From Siculibacillus sp. (lineage in GTDB: Bacteria; Pseudomonadota; Alphaproteobacteria; Rhizobiales; Ancalomicrobiaceae), in contig JAOTSD010000037.1 in the NCBI GenBank assembly GCA_030247555.1, positions 1 through 38,074 on the forward strand: a stretch of 38,074 bases of DNA, read 5' to 3'. The notes beneath the pieces are model-generated. The model did no database searches. It was given only the letters and a program-made list of their open reading frames with translations, and was not told the DNA's origin. Position numbers and translations under genes: made by a program. Position 1 is the stretch's first letter. Each line of letters begins with the position of its first letter. Positions 33,489 to 38,074 of the stretch are shown here, piece after piece.

Positions 33489-35288
33489 ATGAAGGCATCG
33501 CCATCGACCTCCGCCTCCCCGCCCGGTCCGACCGACCGGACCGGCGTCGCACCGTTGCCGATGCCCTACGGGATCTTCGGCCACGTCCGTCAGGTGCTGC
33601 GGCGGATGGGCGCCTCGCCCGATCGGCGCGCCCTGTTCTGGCTGGTGGTCGGCCTCGTCGTCGTCATCGTCTCCAACATGGGCGGCCAGCTCTGGCTCAA
33701 CGAATGGCAGGGCCGGTTCTACGATGCGCTGGAGCGGCGCGACTGGCCGAGCTTCGTCGCCGAATCGCTGAACTTCCTGAAGATCGCCGGCACGCTCCTG
33801 GTGCTCGTCGTGGCCCAGACCTGGTTCACCGAGATGATCAAGATCCGGCTCAGGTCCTGGCTGACGGAGAACCTGCTCGACGACTGGCTGGTGAACAAGC
33901 GCGCCTATCTGCTCACCTTCGCCGGCGAGGCGGGGGCGAATCCCGACCAGCGCATCCACGAGGACACGCGCCATTTCGCCGAACTCACTGCCGATCTCGG
34001 CGCCTCCCTCCTGCAGGCGACGCTGCTGCTCGTCTCCTTCGTCGGGGTTCTGTGGATGCTCTCCGAACAGGTGAAGTTCGAGATCGGCGGCAAGCTCGTC
34101 GGCATCCCCGGCTACATGGTGTGGTGCGCCATCGGATTCGCACTGGCCGGCTCGACGCTGACCTGGTGGGTCGGACAGCCGATGGTGGAGGACAACGCGG
34201 CGCGCTACGCCCGCGAGGCCGAGATGCGCTTCGCTCTCGTGCGCATCGGCGAATCGGCGGAAGGCATCACTCTCTACGGCGGCGAGGCCGACGAGCGGCG
34301 CACTCTGGCGGTTCTCTTCGACAACGTCGTCCGGGCGATGCGCCGCCTCGCCGACGATCTCGCCCGCCTCACTTGGGTCACGTCGGGCTACGGTTGGCTC
34401 GCCCTCGTGGTGCCGGTGATCGTCGCCTCGCCCGGCTATTTCGTCGGCGCCATGTCGCTCGGCGGGCTGATGATGGTGGTCAACGCCTTCAATCAGGTGC
34501 AGTCGTCGCTCAGGTGGTTCGTCGACAACTTCTCGCGACTGGCCGACTGGCGTGCGACCTTCCGGCGCATCGAAGCCCTGCACGAAGCGTTGGCGGCGCT
34601 CGACCGGCCGAACGGCGTCCACGGCCACATCGATTTCGTCGTCGACCCCGACGACGGGCTGGTGTTCGAGGACTTCGAGTTGGCTTTGCCGAGCGGCCGC
34701 GCTTCTTTCGAGAAGCCTTCGCTGTCGATCGCCGCCGGTGAGCGGGTCCAGATCTTCGGAGAGCCGTCGGCGGGCAAGTCGACGCTGTTCCTGACCATCG
34801 CGGGGCTGTGGTCGCGCGGCAACGGCCGCATCCGGCTGCCGCCACGCGATCGCATCGCCTTCCTGCCCGAGCGACCCTACTTCCCGCTGGGCTCGCTGCG
34901 GGAAGCTCTGGCCTATCCGGAACAGGGCGACGGTTTCGACACACGTACCATGCAGAACGTGCTCGATGCCGTCGGGCTGCGGCGGCTGGTGAACTGCCTC
35001 GACGACGTCGAGCGCTGGGACAAGCGACTGGCGGGCGACGAGCAGCAGATGCTCGCCTTCGCCCGCGTGCTGCTGCACAAGCCGGCCTGGGTGGTGATGG
35101 ACGACGCCACCAGCGATCTCGACCTGACCCAGACCCGTCGCGTGTTCGAGGCACTCGAACCGCTCACCGGCACCACCGTGGTGTCGCTGACCCGTTCGGA
35201 GGACCTCGGCGACTTCTTCCACCGCTCGGTGCGCCTCGGCCGGCGGCCACGCATCACCGGTTGGCGGAAGCGTGACGTCGGCGCCTGA
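33489..35288 (+). CDS. SbmA/YddA/ABCD-type ABC transporter with atypical ATPase motifs
   Basis: This is a 599-residue fused permease-ATPase from ATG 33489. The N-terminal membrane domain has the SbmA/BacA-like features of this family: LWLNEWQGRFYDALERRDWPSF after the first helix, IRLRSWLTENLLDDWL, NPDQRIHEDTRHF and a late EMRFALVRIGESAEGI block. The C-terminal ABC domain has an intact Walker A (GEPSAGKST, residue ~423) and FLPERPYFPLGSLREAL. The signature is LAGDEQQ (not LSGGEQQ), Walker B ends MDDATSDLD with Asp for the catalytic Glu (residue ~537), and the H-loop reads SLTRSED with no His. ATP binding looks possible, hydrolysis less so. It is divergent from the GH3 gene. The substrate is unknown; relatives move peptides or very-long-chain fatty acyl compounds. 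Confidence 0.85.
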   Translation: MKASPSTSASPPGPTDRTGVAPLPMPYGIFGHVRQVLRRMGASPDRRALFWLVVGLVVVIVSNMGGQLWLNEWQGRFYDALERRDWPSFVAESLNFLKIAGTLLVLVVAQTWFTEMIKIRLRSWLTENLLDDWLVNKRAYLLTFAGEAGANPDQRIHEDTRHFAELTADLGASLLQATLLLVSFVGVLWMLSEQVKFEIGGKLVGIPGYMVWCAIGFALAGSTLTWWVGQPMVEDNAARYAREAEMRFALVRIGESAEGITLYGGEADERRTLAVLFDNVVRAMRRLADDLARLTWVTSGYGWLALVVPVIVASPGYFVGAMSLGGLMMVVNAFNQVQSSLRWFVDNFSRLADWRATFRRIEALHEALAALDRPNGVHGHIDFVVDPDDGLVFEDFELALPSGRASFEKPSLSIAAGERVQIFGEPSAGKSTLFLTIAGLWSRGNGRIRLPPRDRIAFLPERPYFPLGSLREALAYPEQGDGFDTRTMQNVLDAVGLRRLVNCLDDVERWDKRLAGDEQQMLAFARVLLHKPAWVVMDDATSDLDLTQTRRVFEALEPLTGTTVVSLTRSEDLGDFFHRSVRLGRRPRITGWRKRDVGA

Positions 35289-35315
35289 CCCCCGATGGGC
35301 GGGTGCTCGCGACGA

Positions 35316-35331
35316 CGATTTCCTTCAAGAC
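35316..35331 (+). promoter_or_regulatory. Shared 16-bp motif, copy 1, upstream of the AraC regulator
   Basis: CGATTTCCTTCAAGAC lies 32 nt before the ATG at 35364. It differs at one position from the motif at 36231 before azlC, and flanking bases also match in part (CCGGCG, CGG, GGCAG at similar spacing). The likely role is an operator or promoter element recognised by the AraC protein for autoregulation. Confidence 0.6.
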
Positions 35332-35363
35332 GCCGGCGGTCGGACGTGGCAGCATCGGCGGCG

Positions 35364-36281
35364 ATGATGAATTCGGCTCCGTCGACCGATCTCCATGACG
35401 TGCCGCCGCTCGCCCCGGGCGAGTCGGCGCGCTATTTCGTGTCGCCCCGGTTTCCCGATCTCGACTGCCTGACCGCGACCTTCACCACCCACACCTACGC
35501 GCCCCACACCCACGACACCTACGTCATGGGGGCGGTCGGGGCGGGGGTCGAAGTGTGGAACGCTCGCGGCCGCAAGCATCACGCCGGCCCCGGCGACCTG
35601 CTGTTCAACCTGCCGCTCGACGTCCACGACGGCATGCCGCAGGACGGCGGCTACTCCTATCGCATGACCTATCCGAGCGAGGCCTTCCTGCGCGACCTCG
35701 CCACCGACATCTCCGGTGGGCGGGCGACGACGCCGTTCTTCCGCGACAACGTCGTCCGCGACCCGGAGGGTGCGGCGCTGTTCGAGACGGCGCATCGGCT
35801 GCTGGAGAGCGGCCACGACGGACTGGCGGCCGAGGAGATGCTGGTCGCGGCCTACGGTCGGGTTCTGTCGCTCCATACCCGGATCGGCATGCTCGACCTC
35901 GGCCGTGAGCCGGGGCCGGTGGCGCGGGTGGCGCGGGCGATCGACGAGCGATATGCCGAGGACCTGCGGTTGGCGGATCTCGCCCGGCTCGCCGGCCTCT
36001 CCACCCATCATCTGATCCGCGCCTTCCGCCGCGAGGTGGGCTCGACGCCGCACGCCCATCTGATCGGCGTCAGAGTGCGGCGGGCGCGCGACCTGTTGCG
36101 CCTCGGCGAGACGCCGGCGGCGGTGGCCTCGGCGGTGGGCTTTTCGGATCAGGCGCATCTGACCCGTGCCTTCAAGGCGCGCATCGGCGTGCCGCCGGGA
36201 GCCTACCGGCGGGCGGTGTTCGAGACGAGCCGATTTCGTTCAAGACCACCGGCGCCGGGGACGGCAGTCTTTCCGGCATGA
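35364..36281 (+). CDS. AraC-family transcriptional regulator of azlCD
   Basis: This is a 305-residue protein if started at ATG 35364; ATG 35367 and GTG 35346 are also possible. The N-terminal cupin-like sensor domain has the pattern YAPHTHDTYVMGAVGAGVE ... GDLLFNLPLDVHDG, typical of AraC_binding domains. The C-terminal AraC DNA-binding domain has two helix-turn-helix units: LRLADLARLAGLSTHHLIRAFRREVGSTPHAHL and PAAVASAVGFSDQAHLTRAFKARIGVPPGAYRR (read in pieces). Its 3' end overlaps the azlC start region by 4 nt, so the pair is probably co-regulated. AraC proteins next to AzlCD or LysE exporters usually sense the exported amino acid, which is the inference here. Confidence 0.87.
   Translation: MMNSAPSTDLHDVPPLAPGESARYFVSPRFPDLDCLTATFTTHTYAPHTHDTYVMGAVGAGVEVWNARGRKHHAGPGDLLFNLPLDVHDGMPQDGGYSYRMTYPSEAFLRDLATDISGGRATTPFFRDNVVRDPEGAALFETAHRLLESGHDGLAAEEMLVAAYGRVLSLHTRIGMLDLGREPGPVARVARAIDERYAEDLRLADLARLAGLSTHHLIRAFRREVGSTPHAHLIGVRVRRARDLLRLGETPAAVASAVGFSDQAHLTRAFKARIGVPPGAYRRAVFETSRFRSRPPAPGTAVFPA
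36231..36246 (+). promoter_or_regulatory. Shared 16-bp motif, copy 2, upstream of azlC
   Basis: CGATTTCGTTCAAGAC lies 31 nt before the azlC ATG at 36278, inside the last codons of the AraC gene. It is 15/16 identical to the copy at 35316 and at nearly the same distance from its start codon. It is probably the operator/promoter of azlCD. Confidence 0.6.
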
Positions 36282-36988
36282 CCACGGCAACCTCTCCCAC
36301 TGCCACCGCCGAGATCCGGCAGGCGATCGTCGACATCGCTCCGGCGATGGTCGCCGCCGCGCCGATCGGCCTGCTCTACGGGGCCCTCGCCACCGCCAAG
36401 GGGATGGACGTCGTCGACGTGCTCCTCGCCTCGGGCCTGATCTTCGCCGGGGGGGCGCAGCTCGCTGCGGTGCAGATCTGGGATCGGCCGGTGCCGATCG
36501 CGGCGTTGCTCTTTTCCACCCTGCTGATCAACGCCCGCTACATCCTGATGAGCGCCTCGCTCGCTCCGAAGGTCGCACATCTGCCGCTCCTCGGTCGCAT
36601 CCTCGGCTTCCACGTGCTCGCCGACGAGAACTGGGCGATGTCGGAGCGGCGAGCCGGCGGCGGGCGCATCTCCGCTCCCTACTTCTTCGGCATGGGAACG
36701 GTGTTCTGGATCAACTGGATGAGCTTCTCGGCGCTCGGGGCGTCGACCGGGCCGCTGATCGGCGATCCGACCCGTTGGGGTGCCGATTTCGCCTTCACCG
36801 CCATGTTCATCGCGCTCACCGCCGGCTTCGCCCGGTCGCGGACCTCGGTCGCGGTCATCGTCGCGGCGGCGGCGGCGGCGACGGGGGCACATCTGACGAT
36901 CGGCGCGCCCTGGCACGTGCTCGCCGGCGCGCTCACCGGCATCACGGTGGCGGCGGTGTTCGGAACGCCCGAGGAGACGGCGGCATGA
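36278..36988 (+). CDS. azlC: AzlC-family branched-chain amino acid exporter subunit
   Basis: This is a 236-residue protein from ATG 36278, with multiple membrane helices. It shows the AzlC pattern: VDIAPAMVAAAPIGLLYGALATAKGM near the N-terminus, LIFAGGAQLAAVQIW, LLFSTLLINARYILMSASLAPKV, a DENWAMSE cytoplasmic loop, and NWMSFSALGASTGPLIGDPTRWGADFAFTAMFIAL (in pieces). AzlC pairs with AzlD to export branched-chain amino acids or analogues. It ends within the azlD start (ATGA 36985-36988), and the AraC regulator precedes it. Substrate specificity beyond the family is unknown. Confidence 0.92.
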   Translation: MTTATSPTATAEIRQAIVDIAPAMVAAAPIGLLYGALATAKGMDVVDVLLASGLIFAGGAQLAAVQIWDRPVPIAALLFSTLLINARYILMSASLAPKVAHLPLLGRILGFHVLADENWAMSERRAGGGRISAPYFFGMGTVFWINWMSFSALGASTGPLIGDPTRWGADFAFTAMFIALTAGFARSRTSVAVIVAAAAAATGAHLTIGAPWHVLAGALTGITVAAVFGTPEETAA

Positions 36989-37287
36989 GCGAGGAGACCG
37001 CGACCCTCCTCGCCATTCTCGGCATGGCGGCTGTGACCTTCGGGTGCCGGATCTCCGGGCTGCTGCTCGGACCGCGCTTCCGGCCGACGGGACGGTTGCG
37101 GACCGCCTTCGACGCCATCCCGCCGGCGGTGCTGACCGCGGTGATCGCGCCGACCGTTCTGGCGACCGGCTGGCCGGAGACGCTCGCCGGGGCGGCGGCC
37201 ATCGTCGTCGCGCTCCGCGCACCGATGCTCGCGACGATCGTCACCGGGGTGGTGGCGGTGGTGGCGTTGCGCCACGGGCTCGGCTGA
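36985..37287 (+). CDS. azlD: AzlD-family small exporter subunit
   Basis: This is a 100-residue protein whose ATG overlaps the azlC stop. It has three to four hydrophobic helices, with the AzlD features FGCRISGLLLG after helix 1, FDAIPPAVLTAVIAPTVL in helix 2 and IVVALRAPMLATIVTGVVAVVALR at the end. Length matches the family (about 100-110). It forms the transporter together with AzlC. The short gap 37288-37325 to the convergent xylanase gene holds nothing notable. Confidence 0.9.
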   Translation: MSEETATLLAILGMAAVTFGCRISGLLLGPRFRPTGRLRTAFDAIPPAVLTAVIAPTVLATGWPETLAGAAAIVVALRAPMLATIVTGVVAVVALRHGLG

Positions 37288-37325
37288 CCGGCTCCCGAGG
37301 GTGGCTCTTCGAACGATCGCCGGGA

Positions 37326-38074
37326 TCAGAACGTCCGGCGCGCCCGGAAGGCGGCGATCATCGCGTCGCGGGCCGGCTTCGGCCGCAGGGCACGGTCGAA
37401 GGGCAACGGCCGGGCGTCGGCGCCGTGGACGTCGCGGTGGTGGCTGAAGCCGTCGGCGAGTTCCCAGGTGATGACGGTGGTCACCTTCGGCTCGTCGAGG
37501 GCGGTGTCGAGCACGGCGCGGTAGACCTCGGCGACGCGGGCGTCGCGCTCGTCGGCCGGCCCGGGGAAGATGTGGTCGTCGACATCGAGTTCGGTGATCC
37601 AGATCTCGACGTCGCGGGCGGCGAGATCGGCGAGGAAACGGCGCCAGCCGGCCGGGTCGAAGGAGCGGCCGCGGGTGATGTGCCCCTGGAGGCCGACGGC
37701 GTCGAGGCGCAGGCCGGCGGCGCGGATCGCATCGACGAGGCGCAGGAGGCCGGCGCGGACCGCGAGGCCGAGCCGGTCGCCCGATTCGGTGAAGGCCTCG
37801 TTCAACACCAGCTTCGCTCCCGGATCGGCCGCGGCCGCGGCGCGAAAGGCGGCGACGACGTGGCCGGGGCCGAGGGCGTCGAACCAGGGACCGCCGCGGA
37901 ATCCGCCCTCGTTGCCGTGGTCGGGCCAGAAGGGCTCGTTGACCACGTCCCAGGAGTGGATGCGGCCGGCGAAGCGCTCCATCACCTCACCGACGTGGCG
38001 ATCGATCCACCGGGCGCGGTCCTCGCGCGGCAGATCCTTCAACCAGGCCGGGTTGTTCTCGTTCCAGGTCCTGT
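37326..38074 (-). CDS. GH10 endo-1,4-beta-xylanase, 5' end outside window
   Basis: The C-terminal ~248 residues are visible; the frame is open to the right edge, where RTWNENNPAWLKDL corresponds to the W-H-x-Q-x-P-x-W region of GH10, so only the N-terminal third is missing. The acid/base Glu is in SWDVVNEPFWPDHG, the nucleophile Glu in EIWITELDVDD, and LQGHITRGRSFD and ITWELADGFSHHRD are the expected later loops. The enzyme cleaves internal beta-1,4-xylosidic bonds. Whether it is secreted cannot be seen. A TTG at 38042 is an in-frame codon, not a credible start. It may be part of a plant-polysaccharide set with the GH3 gene. Confidence 0.9.
   Translation of the reverse strand, partial: RTWNENNPAWLKDLPREDRARWIDRHVGEVMERFAGRIHSWDVVNEPFWPDHGNEGGFRGGPWFDALGPGHVVAAFRAAAAADPGAKLVLNEAFTESGDRLGLAVRAGLLRLVDAIRAAGLRLDAVGLQGHITRGRSFDPAGWRRFLADLAARDVEIWITELDVDDHIFPGPADERDARVAEVYRAVLDTALDEPKVTTVITWELADGFSHHRDVHGADARPLPFDRALRPKPARDAMIAAFRARRTF

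Noticed and set aside
33285-35222. A long upstream extension of the GH3 frame on the minus strand
   Set aside because: It lies antisense to the ABC transporter gene, shows no homology, and a strong ribosome site marks the start at 33284.

Overview
The window is high-GC DNA (roughly 70% by eye) with tightly packed, often overlapping genes, GTG/TTG starts and strong third-position G/C bias. Gene content and style fit an alphaproteobacterium, most likely Hyphomicrobiales (Rhizobiales). The genus cannot be read from the sequence. No rRNA, tRNA, insertion sequence, phage gene or CRISPR array was seen.

Positions 1-27960 form one large surface-polysaccharide locus of the ABC-transporter-dependent (group 2/3-like) capsule type. 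It holds the 3' part of a two-module KpsC-type Kdo transferase, a Wza/KpsD-family outer-membrane export lipoprotein, a KpsM-like permease with an unusual N-terminal extension, a KpsT-like protein that has lost every ATPase motif, a KpsE-like periplasmic adaptor, and a second, single-module KpsC/KpsS-like protein whose HP motif is missing. Between the export genes lies a nearly complete nonulosonic acid pathway of the legionaminic acid type: LegI/NeuB synthase, NeuD-like acetyltransferase, LegG/NeuC hydrolysing epimerase, LegB dehydratase, LegC aminotransferase, PtmE-like nucleotidyltransferase and LegF/NeuA CMP-sugar synthetase. Two large putative glycosyltransferases, three Gfo/Idh/MocA oxidoreductases and two PtmA-like SDRs accompany it. 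The simplest reading is a capsule containing a legionaminic-acid-like sugar. The PtmE homologue suggests a GDP-sugar entry route as in Campylobacter; the final sugar and linkage are inference. The block ends with a secreted protein of unknown function, a small EAR-repeat helical protein and an 871-residue protein with a Pro-Glu-Arg-Pro tandem repeat.

Positions 28000-38074 carry ordinary accessory metabolism: a GH13 alpha-glucosidase, a Bcr/CflA-type MFS exporter, a GH3 beta-glucosidase (minus strand), an SbmA/YddA/ABCD-type ABC transporter with atypical ATPase motifs, an AraC regulator with an AzlC-AzlD amino-acid exporter pair, and the 3' part of a GH10 xylanase (minus strand) running off the right edge. 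A near-identical 16-bp motif lies 32-33 nt before the start codons of both the AraC regulator and azlC, a good candidate for a shared operator/promoter.

The most unusual part is the export module. The only KpsT homologue in view is a predicted non-ATPase, its KpsM partner carries an extra cytoplasmic domain, and a lone KpsC-like module lacks its HP motif. This suggests a divergent capsule exporter whose power source is encoded elsewhere, or a regulatory/pseudoenzyme variant of the system.
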